Source: Syntrophomonadaceae bacterium
GTDB lineage: Bacteria > Bacillota_D > Dethiobacteria > DTU022 > UBA8154
NCBI GenBank assembly: GCA_007120815.1
Contig: SKMY01000034.1
Coordinates: 1-28,920, forward strand
Direction: 5' to 3'
DNA: 28,920 nucleotides
Below the pieces are notes generated by a model. It was not told where the DNA came from. It was given only the letters and a program-made list of their open reading frames with translations, and did not search any database. Below, piece by piece: positions 8,453 to 15,950 of this stretch. The stretch's first letter is position 1. Every line of letters begins with the position of its first letter. The position numbers and the translations under genes are program-made.

Positions 8453-9283
8453 TTGTGCGCGCTGCTAGAGCTTAATAACGTATTCTTCGAATACAATTTG
8501 GAGGACAATCACCGGATTCGAGCGATCAATGCCCTTTCACTTCAAATTCATGAAGGGGAGTACGTGGCGCTAATCGGACCTAACGGTTCGGGAAAATCCA
8601 CCCTGGCCCGCCTGTTAAACGCACTGCTTATTCCTACATCAGGAGAAGTCAAGGTTGACGGTTTCTTAACCAGCCAGGAAGAATACCGTTGGGAGATTCG
8701 CCGGCGGGTTGGAATGGTTTTTCAAAACCCTGACAACCAGATTGTGGCTACCACTGTGCAGGAAGACGTGGCCTTCGGATTGGAAAACCTGGGGATAAAA
8801 AGCGCCGAAATTCTGGACCGGATTGCTCAATCATTAAGCCGGGTGGGGTTAAGCGCTTATGCTGAACACGCGCCTCACCTGCTTTCCGGCGGTCAAAAAC
8901 AGCGCCTGGCTGTTGCCGGAGTGATCGCTATGCAGCCCCGCTGCCTGGTGCTGGATGAACCCACTGCCATGCTTGATCCCCGAGGTCGTCATGAGGTGAT
9001 TGACACCATACGATCCATGAACAAAAAAGAAAACATCACAGTCATTCATATTACCCACTTTATGGAAGAAGCGCTTCATGCCGATCGAGTCATTGTCATG
9101 AACCAGGGAGAAATAGCCCTCATGGGGAAACCCGAGACCATTTTTGACCCTCAGACAGACCTGGGTTCGATGGGCCTGGAAACCCCAACGATTCCTCGTC
9201 TGGCCGGTATGCTTCGTGCGCAGGGGATGAATGTGCCGGCTGATGTGGTGTACGTTGATGATCTGGTGAACTTCTTATGTTAA
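8453..9283 (+). CDS. ecfA1: ECF transporter ATPase EcfA1
   Basis: One of two ATP-binding subunits that power energy-coupling factor uptake of vitamins and trace metals at the cytoplasmic membrane. The protein is 276 residues with Walker A GPNGSGKST (42-50), Q-loop Q91, signature LSGGQ (144-148), Walker B CLVLDEP (164-170) and switch H202. The start is TTG 8453 with GAGGTGGG at 8440-8447. It follows the rplQ terminator by 25 nt with no clear promoter, so expression may depend on read-through. The gene overlaps ecfA2 by 7 nt. No substrate-binding S component is nearby, so this is the shared (group II) module. Confidence 0.95.
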   Translation: MCALLELNNVFFEYNLEDNHRIRAINALSLQIHEGEYVALIGPNGSGKSTLARLLNALLIPTSGEVKVDGFLTSQEEYRWEIRRRVGMVFQNPDNQIVATTVQEDVAFGLENLGIKSAEILDRIAQSLSRVGLSAYAEHAPHLLSGGQKQRLAVAGVIAMQPRCLVLDEPTAMLDPRGRHEVIDTIRSMNKKENITVIHITHFMEEALHADRVIVMNQGEIALMGKPETIFDPQTDLGSMGLETPTIPRLAGMLRAQGMNVPADVVYVDDLVNFLC

Positions 9284-10137
9284 TTGAAGCAAAGAATGTG
9301 TCTCATGTTTACATGCCTGGAACCGCTTTCCAGGTGGATGCGCTCAAAGAAGTGACCCTGAGTATAGAACGAGGCGAATTCATCGGTGTGATTGGCGAGA
9401 CGGGATCAGGAAAATCCACGCTGGTACAGCACTTAAACGGGCTTTTGAAACCCACATCCGGTGAAATTTGGATTGAGGGAAACAACATTTGGTCGGGGAA
9501 AACCAACCTTCGACAGCTTCGCTCCCGCATTGCCATGCTTTTCCAGTTTCCCGAACACCAGCTTTTTGAGGAAACGGTGTTTAAAGATGTGGCCTTCGGG
9601 CCGCGCAACCTGGGAATGGAAGGCCGTGAACTGGAAGAACGCGCGCGTTACGGCCTGGAAATGATGGAGTTAGATTATGACACATATATTGAACGTTCTC
9701 CCTTTAGCCTGAGCGGCGGGGAAAAACGCCGGGTGGCCATGGCGGGAATCCTGGCCATGTATCCAGAAGTGGTTATCCTGGATGAGCCGACAGCAGGAAT
9801 GGATCCCGTGGGCCGGAGACACTTCCTGCAGCAAATTCAAAAACTGCACCGCGACCAGAATGTTACCGTCATTTTTGTGACACATAACATGGAAGATATA
9901 TCAATGCTGGCCGAAAGGCTTTTTGTGTTTTCCCAAGGCAAACTGGTCCTGCAGGGCAAACCGGCTGACGTTTTTCAGGCAAGAGAAATCCTGACAAAAA
10001 TCGGGCTGGATATTCCGGTTATTTCTGATCTGCTGCAAAAAATACGCCGGACTGGTAAGGAGATTCGCACCGATATCTTCACGGTAGAGGATGCTTGCCG
10101 GGAGATCATTCGCGCTTACAAGGAAGGGGTCGGGTAA
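9277..10137 (+). CDS. ecfA2: ECF transporter ATPase EcfA2
   Basis: The second ATPase of the ECF module, forming a heterodimer with EcfA1. The 286-residue product has Walker A GETGSGKST (40-48), Q-loop Q90, signature LSGGE (145-149) and Walker B VVILDEP (165-171), then DPVGRR. ATG 9277 lies inside the last codons of ecfA1 (overlap of 7 nt), so translation is likely coupled. One base separates its stop from the ecfT start. The glutamate in the signature and the longer C-terminal domain (from about residue 230) are usual for this subunit. Confidence 0.95.
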   Translation: MLIEAKNVSHVYMPGTAFQVDALKEVTLSIERGEFIGVIGETGSGKSTLVQHLNGLLKPTSGEIWIEGNNIWSGKTNLRQLRSRIAMLFQFPEHQLFEETVFKDVAFGPRNLGMEGRELEERARYGLEMMELDYDTYIERSPFSLSGGEKRRVAMAGILAMYPEVVILDEPTAGMDPVGRRHFLQQIQKLHRDQNVTVIFVTHNMEDISMLAERLFVFSQGKLVLQGKPADVFQAREILTKIGLDIPVISDLLQKIRRTGKEIRTDIFTVEDACREIIRAYKEGVG

Positions 10138-10138
10138 A

Positions 10139-10933
10139 ATGAGAAGCTTAACCCTGGGGCATTACATGCCGGGCAGCTCCGTTTTGCACCGAATGGACCC
10201 CCGGATAAAGCTGATCAGCCTGTTGATTTTGATCATCGCGCTTTTTGTCATTAAGACCTTCCTGGGATTTCTGTTGTTCGGTGTGTTTGTTATGGCCATT
10301 TTTATCTCCACCGGACTTCCCTGGCGGTACTTTTTCCGCGGCCTGCGTCCCATATTTTTTATAGTCCTATTAACCCTGATTTTGCACTTTTTATTTACCA
10401 AGGGAGGACAGGTCTACTTCCGCTGGGGACCGCTTACCGTAGAAGAGGCGGGGCTTTACCTGGGTTTGTTTATGACCATGAGACTGGTGCTGCTGGTGAT
10501 TACCACCATTATGATTACCCTGACCACGTCGCCTATCGCTTTTGCCGATGGTATTGAGTTTTTGCTTCGCCCTTTTCGCCGGATCGGTATACCCGGTCAT
10601 GAAATCGCCATGATGATGACCATTGCACTGCGGTTCATACCCACCTTAATGGAAGAAGGCGACAAAATACGCAAGGCCCAGTTGGCCAGGGGGGCGGACT
10701 TTGAAACCGGCAACATTTTTCGCCGGGCCAGAAACATGGTCCCGTTGCTCGTCCCATTATTCGTCAGCGCCTTTCGCCGGGCCGACGAACTGGCCGTGGC
10801 CATGGAGGCCCGCTGCTATCGTGGAGGAATAAACCGTACCAGAATGAGAGAGCTTCATACCCGTCCTCTGGACTATTACGGCTTGATAACGGTAACGGGT
10901 ATCATGGTGTTGATTTTTGTGACAGGTGTGTAG
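10139..10933 (+). CDS. ecfT: ECF transporter transmembrane subunit EcfT
   Basis: The membrane scaffold that connects the two ATPases to interchangeable S components. The product is 264 residues from ATG 10139, one base after ecfA2 stops; AAGGAAGGGG at 10120-10129 is the ribosome-binding site. There are several hydrophobic segments (roughly residues 25-60, 70-90 and 105-130, and a last one at the C-terminus). The two cytoplasmic coupling motifs that dock into the ATPases are present: ARG in KAQLARGADF and ARC in AMEARCYRGG. Order and overlap match the standard ecfA1-ecfA2-ecfT operon. Confidence 0.95.
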   Translation: MRSLTLGHYMPGSSVLHRMDPRIKLISLLILIIALFVIKTFLGFLLFGVFVMAIFISTGLPWRYFFRGLRPIFFIVLLTLILHFLFTKGGQVYFRWGPLTVEEAGLYLGLFMTMRLVLLVITTIMITLTTSPIAFADGIEFLLRPFRRIGIPGHEIAMMMTIALRFIPTLMEEGDKIRKAQLARGADFETGNIFRRARNMVPLLVPLFVSAFRRADELAVAMEARCYRGGINRTRMRELHTRPLDYYGLITVTGIMVLIFVTGV

Positions 10934-10975
10934 ATAATCATGTCAGCATATGAGCACAATATAAGGCCCCCTGGT

Positions 10976-11779
10976 ATGGTGAATTACCGGTTAACCCTCT
11001 CGTATGACGGTACAGGATACAGCGGGTTTCAGATCCAGGAAAACGCCCTGACCATTCAGGAAGTGCTGGAAACAAATCTGGAAAAGCTCTTCGGCCGATC
11101 CATCCGGGTGACAGCCGCCGGTAGGACCGATGCCGGGGCCCATGCCCGTGGCCAGGTCGTCAACTTCCTGGCTGAACCGAATATACCCCCGGAGCGGTTG
11201 CCCCATGCGTTAAACGGGCTTCTTCCCCGGGATATCGTGGTAACCGGGGCAGTATTGGAGAAAGAATCTTTTGATGCCCGAAGAGATGCCCGTGGAAAAC
11301 GCTATCGCTATACAATTGACAACGGGACATTTCCCGATGTGTTTAAGAAGCGTTATGCCTGGCACCTGGCTGCTCCCCTGGACCTAGACCGCATGCGGTA
11401 TGCGGCTGCCTTCCTTATCGGTGAACATGACTTTCGAGGATTCCAGGCGGCAGGAAGCAGCGTAGAAACCACGGTTCGCCGTATTGACGTGTTGAGCCTG
11501 GAACGGGAAGAGCCGTTTATTCATGTTGTTGTTGAAGGGAACGGGTTCCTTTATAAAATGGTGCGCAACGTTGTTGGCACACTGGTTGATGTAGGCAGTT
11601 TTAAGAAAAATCCTGATGATGTAAAAATCATTTTGCAAAGCAGAAGCCGGGAAAATGCCGGAATCACTGCTCCAGCCAGGGGGCTTTGCCTGGAAGAGGT
11701 TTTTTTTTTTTTTTTTACTAGGCTACTGCTTGACGGTGTTTTATTAATAGTTTACAATATTCCCTGTGGAATCCCATAA
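10976..11779 (+). CDS. truA: tRNA pseudouridine(38-40) synthase TruA, with frame-disturbed C-terminus
   Basis: TruA converts uridines 38-40 of tRNA anticodon stems to pseudouridine. The catalytic aspartate is D52 in AGRTDAGAHARGQ; FDARRDARGKRYRY and NGFLYKMVRNVVGTLVDVG are further family motifs. ATG 10976 gives the usual start MVNYRLTLSYDGTGY; in-frame ATG 10940, 6 nt after ecfT, would add 12 residues and has a slightly better ribosome-binding site. Near the end GAG GTT runs into 17 T residues (11700-11716). In this reading the protein continues about 25 residues past the normal end to 11779. With 15 or 18 T it would end at EV, phenylalanines, Y and TAG, close to the family length of about 245. 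Confidence 0.9.
   Translation: MVNYRLTLSYDGTGYSGFQIQENALTIQEVLETNLEKLFGRSIRVTAAGRTDAGAHARGQVVNFLAEPNIPPERLPHALNGLLPRDIVVTGAVLEKESFDARRDARGKRYRYTIDNGTFPDVFKKRYAWHLAAPLDLDRMRYAAAFLIGEHDFRGFQAAGSSVETTVRRIDVLSLEREEPFIHVVVEGNGFLYKMVRNVVGTLVDVGSFKKNPDDVKIILQSRSRENAGITAPARGLCLEEVFFFFFTRLLLDGVLLIVYNIPCGIP
11700..11716 (+). repeat. Seventeen-T homopolymer in the 3' end of truA
   Basis: Seventeen consecutive T residues follow GAGG in the last codons of truA. The tract length decides which of three frames is read afterwards. One frame stops at once at TAC TAG, giving a normal TruA C-terminus; the given sequence is in another frame. It may be a slippage tract or a sequencing or assembly error. Confidence 0.95.
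11730..11758 (+). promoter_or_regulatory. Sigma-A promoter of rplM-rpsI
   Basis: TTGACG (11730-11735), a 17-nt spacer, then TACAAT (11753-11758), each one base off consensus. Transcription would start near 11765 and give a leader of about 140 nt before rplM. A small inverted repeat ATTCC/GGAAT (11759-11772) overlaps the start point. Confidence 0.75.
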
Positions 11780-11835
11780 TTTGTTCTCATGGATACGATT
11801 AAAGGATAACTTTCACAGAACAATAAACATGCTAG

Positions 11836-11906
11836 AAAGGAGGTGTGCAAAGCCTGCAATGATGTAACCTGGGGATATACCCCCAGAAAGAAGCAGGCGT
11901 AAAGCG
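11836..11906 (+). promoter_or_regulatory. L13-type ribosomal protein leader of rplM
   Basis: Between the promoter and rplM there is a nested fold. GCCTGC (11852-11857) pairs with GCAGGC (11893-11898), enclosing CTGGGG (11869-11874) paired with CCCCAG (11881-11886), with asymmetric internal loops. A strong AAAGGAGG (11836-11843) stands about 63 nt before ATG 11907, while the only nearby purine site (AGGCG, 11895-11899) lies in the closing stem. A known class of Firmicutes L13 leaders (Rfam L13_leader) precedes rplM-rpsI; membership is inferred from place and architecture. Closing the outer stem would hide the start site, giving feedback by L13. Confidence 0.65.
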
Positions 11907-12359
11907 ATGCGCACGACATACATGGCTAAAGAAAAAGATATCGAACGAAAATGGTATGTGATCGATGCGACCGGGCAGCCACTGGGAAGACTGGCCAGCG
12001 AAATTGCCCGACTGCTGCGAGGCAAACACAAGCCCACATACACCCCCCACGTTGACACGGGAGATAATATCGTGGTCATTAACGCAGATAAGGTGATGCT
12101 CACCGGTAAAAAAGCGCGGCAGAAGATTTACTATCGACATTCAGGCTATCCCGGTGGAATAAAAGGCATTCCCTTTGAAGAAATGATAGCCAAATACCCG
12201 GAGCGCGTTATTCAACTGGCTGTCAGGCGGATGCTTCCATCCAACCGGCTGGGCCGGGCCATGCTAAAAAAGATGAAAGTTTATAGGGGTTCAGAGCACC
12301 CTCACCAGGCACAAAAACCAGAGGTCTGGACATTTGTCCCGAAAAGAGTGGCCAAATAA
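11907..12359 (+). CDS. rplM: 50S ribosomal protein L13
   Basis: An early-assembly 50S protein. The 150-residue product starts [20 protein letters not shown], the standard bacterial start, followed by [48 protein letters not shown] and [20 protein letters not shown]. It has its own promoter and structured leader and is followed by rpsI after 61 nt, a conserved pair. No standard ribosome-binding site stands at the usual distance, in line with control by the leader. Confidence 0.97.
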   Translation: MRTTYMAKEKDIERKWYVIDATGQPLGRLASEIARLLRGKHKPTYTPHVDTGDNIVVINADKVMLTGKKARQKIYYRHSGYPGGIKGIPFEEMIAKYPERVIQLAVRRMLPSNRLGRAMLKKMKVYRGSEHPHQAQKPEVWTFVPKRVAK

Positions 12360-12420
12360 AATAGGAATAAACCCATTTATTACGCAGAATATATGAGCAA
12401 TTTTGAAAGGAGGAAAAGGA

Positions 12421-12813
12421 ATGGCCCAGGTACAGTATTTTGGAACGGGCAGACGAAAGAAATCGATTGCAAGAGTACGCCTCGTTCCCGGTGAAGGTAA
12501 AATTACCATCAACAACAAGGACATTAACGATTATTTTGGGCTGGAAACCTTAAAAGTCGATTTGCGACGTCCACTGGAGCTTACCGGCACCAGTAATAAA
12601 TTTGATGTGATTGCTAAGGTTGAAGGTGGCGGGGTTAGCGGGCAAGCCGGTGCGATCCGGCACGGCATTGCCAGGGCGCTGCAGTTGGCGGAAGGCGAAT
12701 ACCGTCCGGTGTTGAAAAAGGAAGGGCTGCTAACCCGGGATTCGCGCATGACAGAGCGCAAAAAATACGGACTCAAGAAAGCCCGCCGGGCACCTCAATT
12801 CTCCAAGCGGTAA
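12421..12813 (+). CDS. rpsI: 30S ribosomal protein S9
   Basis: S9 lies in the 30S head; its C-terminal tail reaches the P-site tRNA. The product is 130 residues from ATG 12421 ([21 protein letters not shown]), with AAAGGAGG at about 12405-12412. Family landmarks are [21 protein letters not shown], in pieces, and the tail [20 protein letters not shown] ending FSKR. Possible terminators follow at 12825 and 12973. Usual partner of rplM. Confidence 0.97.
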   Translation: MAQVQYFGTGRRKKSIARVRLVPGEGKITINNKDINDYFGLETLKVDLRRPLELTGTSNKFDVIAKVEGGGVSGQAGAIRHGIARALQLAEGEYRPVLKKEGLLTRDSRMTERKKYGLKKARRAPQFSKR

Positions 12814-12824
12814 AGGAAACATGC

Positions 12825-12857
12825 GGTGGCTTTTCACTGAATTGCAAACCACCTTTT
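12825..12857 (+). terminator. Possible first terminator after rpsI
   Basis: GGTGG (12825-12829) pairs with CCACC (12849-12853); TTT and AAA just inside extend the stem past one unpaired base. Only four T follow (12854-12857), so it may be weak. A second perfect hairpin TGCCGG-CAT-CCGGCA (12857-12871) follows at once. Confidence 0.5.
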
Positions 12858-12921
12858 GCCGGCATCCGGCAGAGGGCTGATTTATCTACCCATATGGCGA
12901 CCTTCAGTTGAACAGCCACCG

Positions 12922-12951
12922 TTGTGCGAATTCATCATTGTGCGAATTCAT
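12922..12951 (+). repeat. Tandem pair of a 14-bp direct repeat
   Basis: TTGTGCGAATTCAT occurs at 12922-12935 and again at 12938-12951, a period of 16 bp. Each copy contains GAATTC. It lies upstream of the terminator and promoter that precede the lipid synthase gene. Function unknown. Confidence 0.85.
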
Positions 12952-12972
12952 ATCAACACACGATCTATTTAT

Positions 12973-13004
12973 AAGCTGACAGAATTCTCTGTTCAGCTTT
13001 TTTT
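12973..13004 (+). terminator. Rho-independent terminator
   Basis: AAGCTG and ACAGA (12973-12983) pair with TCTGT and CAGCTT (12988-12999) with a single bulged T at 12993 and an ATTC loop. Seven T in total close the structure (12998-13004). It is the better of the two terminators after rpsI. Confidence 0.8.
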
Positions 13005-13086
13005 GCATATAATTTAAAGAAGGACACAAAGAGAAGATTAAAACATCTAAGACAATGACAAAGGCGTTTTCGGGAAATCTTAGTAG

Positions 13087-13115
13087 TTGTCAAACCTGAA
13101 GAATTCTATTATAAT
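13087..13115 (+). promoter_or_regulatory. Sigma-A promoter of the GGGP-synthase-like gene
   Basis: TTGTCA (13087-13092), a 17-nt spacer and a perfect TATAAT (13110-13115). The predicted start near 13122 leaves about 30 nt before ATG 13154, with AAAGGG at 13141-13146 as the ribosome-binding site. Confidence 0.8.
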
Positions 13116-13153
13116 TGTTTTAGGGAGTAAGGAAAATCGGAAAGGGTAAAAAA

Positions 13154-13888
13154 ATGAGTGTAGCTCAATACCTTAAAGATAAACTTAAACAGGGTACCGT
13201 TCATATCACCCTGGTAGACCCCTTGAAACAATCAGCCGAAGCAGCTGGACGCCTGGCCCAGACAGCCCAGGAAGTCGGCAGCGACCTGATTTTAGTCGTT
13301 GGGCTGACCGGGCTTACCCAAACAAACCTTCTGGAAACATCCCGGGTCATTAAAGATAAATCCACCATTCCTGTGGTTTATTCGCCATCAGGGGCTGAAG
13401 CACTTTGCTTCTCTTTTGACGCCGTGTTTTTCCCCAGTTTTCTAAATTGCAATAATACAAGATTTGTTTGTGGCGGCCAGTCTCATGCCTCCGTCATATT
13501 AAAGCGCATGGAAATAGAAACGATCTCTGTGGGCTACCTGATGGTTGAACCGGGAATGAAAATTGGCGACAACAAAGATATCAACATGATTACCCGAGAC
13601 AACTACTGGTTGGCATCAAGCTTTGCCGTTGCTGCGGAACTTTTCGGCATGAAATATATTTATCTTGAGGCAGGCACCAGTGCCGCTCAACCTATACCGG
13701 CAGGCATGATCCGGGCCATTAAAAAAGAATTGGGGATCCCTCTCATTGTCGGTGGTGGCATACGCACAGCTGTTGATGCACGGAGGGTCAGGCAGGCCGG
13801 TGCTGACATTGTCGTGACAGGAACCATCATAGAAAATGCAGGTTACCGGGAGCGCTTACGTTCGATACTAAGTGCTTTGAAGGATTAA
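13154..13888 (+). CDS. Geranylgeranylglyceryl phosphate synthase family protein (GGGPS/PcrB)
   Basis: The family attaches a polyprenyl group to sn-glycerol-1-phosphate. In archaea this is the first step of ether-lipid synthesis; in Bacillus the PcrB relative makes heptaprenylglyceryl phosphate. The product has 244 residues and a TIM-barrel pattern: LVDP (20-23, with the magnesium aspartate at D22), SPSGAEALCFSFDAVFFPSFLN, VGYLMVEPG, YLEAGTSA (170-177) and the phosphate loop VGGGIR (199-204), then VTGTIIEN. EPG, YLEAG and VGGGIR look closer to archaeal group II enzymes than to short Bacillus PcrB, by eye. It is a single gene with its own promoter, followed by a strong hairpin. Prenyl chain length cannot be read from the sequence. 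Confidence 0.85.
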   Translation: MSVAQYLKDKLKQGTVHITLVDPLKQSAEAAGRLAQTAQEVGSDLILVVGLTGLTQTNLLETSRVIKDKSTIPVVYSPSGAEALCFSFDAVFFPSFLNCNNTRFVCGGQSHASVILKRMEIETISVGYLMVEPGMKIGDNKDINMITRDNYWLASSFAVAAELFGMKYIYLEAGTSAAQPIPAGMIRAIKKELGIPLIVGGGIRTAVDARRVRQAGADIVVTGTIIENAGYRERLRSILSALKD

Positions 13889-13921
13889 TTTTTGAAAATA
13901 CAACCCACGGGTTGACCCGGT

Positions 13922-13940
13922 CCCGGCCTGAAAGGCCGGG
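13922..13940 (+). terminator. Strong hairpin after the GGGPS-like gene
   Basis: CCCGGCCT (13922-13929) pairs perfectly with AGGCCGGG (13933-13940) around GAA. No T-run follows, so it is a poor intrinsic terminator by rule; it may protect the 3' end or act with other factors. Confidence 0.45.
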
Positions 13941-14056
13941 CTTAGCATTGTACGAGGGCTGTCCGATGTAAATTTTTTTCATTAACCCTAAAGGATTCTT
14001 CTGGGTTAGTGTCGTATTAAACAGGTAGGCCTGCAATGAAAGGAGACCGGGTATTG

Positions 14057-14563
14057 ATGAAGAAATGGATACTGCTTTTAGCTGCCCTATGCATGTTAGT
14101 GATGGGAACCGGCTGTGCCGTCGTAGAAGAAAAGGAAGCGCTGGCCGGTGTTCGTCCCGACTTATACTGGCAAGACGTCTGGGTTATCGAGGAGCGTATA
14201 AACAAAATAGAAGTGGAGGGAGAGCATCCTGATACTGTAGTAAAAATTGAAGTGTACGGCCGCATTCGCTACGAAGGCGAAGAGCCGGCACAGCGGGTAA
14301 GCGTTATTATCAGGAGCCCACTATCCTTTGACTTTATCGCCGATCATCGCGCGCAGAACTATGGCACCGTCCATCCGGGGGAAGTGCTTGAATATCACCT
14401 GATTCAAAACTACCCCGAGTGGCAAGAAAGAGTCCCTATCGGCGTTTACAAAGGGCATATTATAGATGACTTTAAAGAAAATGCGTACATTAATATTTCC
14501 TGGCTGCAAGATGAAGTAGCATATAACGAACATTTTTTTGAGTGGAAACCCAAGAGCTATTAG
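14057..14563 (+). CDS. Small predicted lipoprotein of unknown function
   Basis: I do not recognise the family. The product is 168 residues from ATG 14057 (MKKWILLLAALCMLVMGTGC), giving a lipoprotein signal with the lipidated cysteine at residue 20. The lipobox MGTGC has an unusual glycine at -3. An upstream in-frame ATG 14036 lies before the ribosome-binding site AAAGGAGA (14039-14046) and is not used. The mature part is mostly beta-strand-like, with an acidic patch (EVEGEHPDTVVKIEVYGRI) and a WQERVPIGVYKGHI segment, and would sit on the outer membrane face. A terminator-like hairpin follows at 14597. Confidence 0.75.
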   Translation: MKKWILLLAALCMLVMGTGCAVVEEKEALAGVRPDLYWQDVWVIEERINKIEVEGEHPDTVVKIEVYGRIRYEGEEPAQRVSVIIRSPLSFDFIADHRAQNYGTVHPGEVLEYHLIQNYPEWQERVPIGVYKGHIIDDFKENAYINISWLQDEVAYNEHFFEWKPKSY

Positions 14564-14596
14564 CTTGGTAAGTCCATAAATTGACCCTGTAATATT

Positions 14597-14638
14597 GCGC
14601 GGGCTCGCTTTCATGAAAATGAGCAGGTTCGCGCTTTT
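14597..14638 (+). terminator. Probable terminator after the small lipoprotein gene
   Basis: GCGCG (14597-14601) pairs with CGCGC (14630-14634), and GCTC (14603-14606) with GAGC (14621-14624) inside. TTTT follows at 14635-14638. It lies between two converging genes. Confidence 0.5.
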
Positions 14639-14661
14639 ACGTTGGCTTTTTGTAGTCAGGT

Positions 14662-15189
14662 CTAAAAGTAAATGATGATGCCGACCAATGCCCCGAGAAC
14701 GATGACCAATAGGGGATGGGTTTTTGTAAGCAAGAGCAGCAAAAATGCAGCCACCGCAATCAAGACACTGGAAAGGTCCAGTAAGGCATTTTCTCCAATG
14801 ACAAAAGCGGCCAATCCAATCAAGGCGATAACAGCAGGCTGAATACCCACCAGAGCGTGCTGTAAATGCTGGTTGGTGTAAAAGTGCAGGAACAACTTTG
14901 CCGCCGGAATGATCAAGATCAGTGAAGGTGTGATTACCCCCAGGGTAGCCACGACAGCACCGATTACCCCGGCTACCTGGTATCCCACAAAGGTGGCGGA
15001 ATTAATTGCGATAACCCCGGGCGTCATTTCGGCCACGGCGATGATACTGACAAAATCAGATGGGGACATCCAGCCATGGATCTTGATGATTTCGTGTTCC
15101 ATCAAAGCGATCATGGCATAGCCGCCGCCAAAGCCAAATAACCCAATTTTGAAATAAGACGTGAACAGGTTTATGAGCAGCCAGAGCAT
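14662..15189 (-). CDS. Chromate transporter, short (single-domain) subunit B
   Basis: One of two adjacent half-length CHR proteins; in characterised pairs both are needed to export chromate. The 175-residue protein is almost all hydrophobic, with about five to six membrane segments and the family motifs LFGFGGGYAMIALMEHE and AEMTPGVIAINSATFVGY. The start is taken as ATG 15189, ten bases from AGGAG; GTG 15195 is an alternative, one base after the upstream gene's stop. It is the second gene of the pair. Physiological substrate may differ from chromate in anaerobes. Confidence 0.88.
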   Translation of the reverse strand: MLWLLINLFTSYFKIGLFGFGGGYAMIALMEHEIIKIHGWMSPSDFVSIIAVAEMTPGVIAINSATFVGYQVAGVIGAVVATLGVITPSLILIIPAAKLFLHFYTNQHLQHALVGIQPAVIALIGLAAFVIGENALLDLSSVLIAVAAFLLLLLTKTHPLLVIVLGALVGIIIYF

Positions 15190-15196
15190 TAACACG

Positions 15197-15793
15197 TTAC
15201 TCCTTTTTAAACGTCTGCTTTAGAAAAGGAAGCAGCAAGCCGGCAATGCCTCCCACTACGATGATCAGGATGGGGTGCACGCCAAATACTAAAAGAACGA
15301 TCAAAAAGACGCAAAACAAAAGCAGCAGGTCGAGTTGTTTAAACACCCGTCTGCCTAACTTAAAGGCAGCTGCAGCGATAAGGGCGACAATAACCGGCTT
15401 AATACCCCGAAAAGCGGCCCGAATAAAGGGAAGATCCTGGTATTCCCATAAAAATGCAGCGATAAAAAGAATAATTAAAAAAGAAGGAAGAATAGAGCCA
15501 AAAAGACCAACTAAAGCACCTTTAAGTCCCATCATGCGGTACCCTGTCATTAAAGCAAAATTAACAGCGATAGGGCCTGGAATGGATTGGGAAACAGCCA
15601 GGTTATCAAGAAAGTCTTTTTCGTCAATCCATTTCTTCTTCTCAGTAATTTCTGTTCTGATCAGGGGGATCATGGCGTAGCCTCCACCAATGGTGAAAGC
15701 TCCGATCTTAAAAAAAAGCAGGAAAAACGGCCATATTCCCGGCTTATCTAAGGGGCCTGCTTTATTTTCTAAAGGCGGATTTGGCACGGTCAA
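15197..15793 (-). CDS. Chromate transporter, short (single-domain) subunit A
   Basis: First gene of the short-CHR pair. The product is 198 residues, with a polar N-terminus of about 18 residues and then six likely membrane segments. Family motifs are FKIGAFTIGGGYAMIPLI and SQSIPGPIAVNFALMTGY. The start is TTG 15793 with AGGAGG at 15806-15801 (7-nt spacing), which decides it. It has a good promoter (15823-15851) and is nearly contiguous with its partner. The two halves are homologous but not identical, suggesting an antiparallel heterodimer. Confidence 0.9.
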   Translation of the reverse strand: MTVPNPPLENKAGPLDKPGIWPFFLLFFKIGAFTIGGGYAMIPLIRTEITEKKKWIDEKDFLDNLAVSQSIPGPIAVNFALMTGYRMMGLKGALVGLFGSILPSFLIILFIAAFLWEYQDLPFIRAAFRGIKPVIVALIAAAAFKLGRRVFKQLDLLLLFCVFLIVLLVFGVHPILIIVVGGIAGLLLPFLKQTFKKE

Positions 15794-15822
15794 CGGGATG
15801 CCTCCTGGAAACCTATTGTTTT

Positions 15823-15851
15823 ATTCTATCACTGCCTGTTGGCAATTGCAA
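15823..15851 (-). promoter_or_regulatory. Sigma-A promoter of the chromate transporter pair
   Basis: On the minus strand, TTGCAA (15851-15846), a 17-nt spacer and TAGAAT (15828-15823). The predicted start near 15816 leaves a short leader of about 22 nt to TTG 15793. Confidence 0.65.
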
Positions 15852-15950
15852 AGAGTAGATTGACCCAAAAAACTTGAAGGACAATGGTCCCGTAACAGCG
15901 AAATAATCTCAAAAGCTTATTCTTAACATTACGTTTGGAAGGGGAAACGC

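Larger units (their letters stand above)
12814..13153. other. 340-nt intergenic region between rpsI and the lipid synthase gene
   Basis: No gene seen. It holds, in order, a hairpin with a short T-run (12825-12857), a compact hairpin TGCCGG/CCGGCA (12857-12871), two direct copies of a 14-bp sequence (12922-12951), a convincing terminator (12973-13004) and a sigma-A promoter (13087-13115). Each is listed separately where it can be supported. Confidence 0.8.

Noticed and set aside
11843..11902. GTG-started 19-codon leader peptide upstream of rplM
   Set aside because: Zero spacing from the AAAGGAGG site, and the same bases are better explained by the paired leader RNA.
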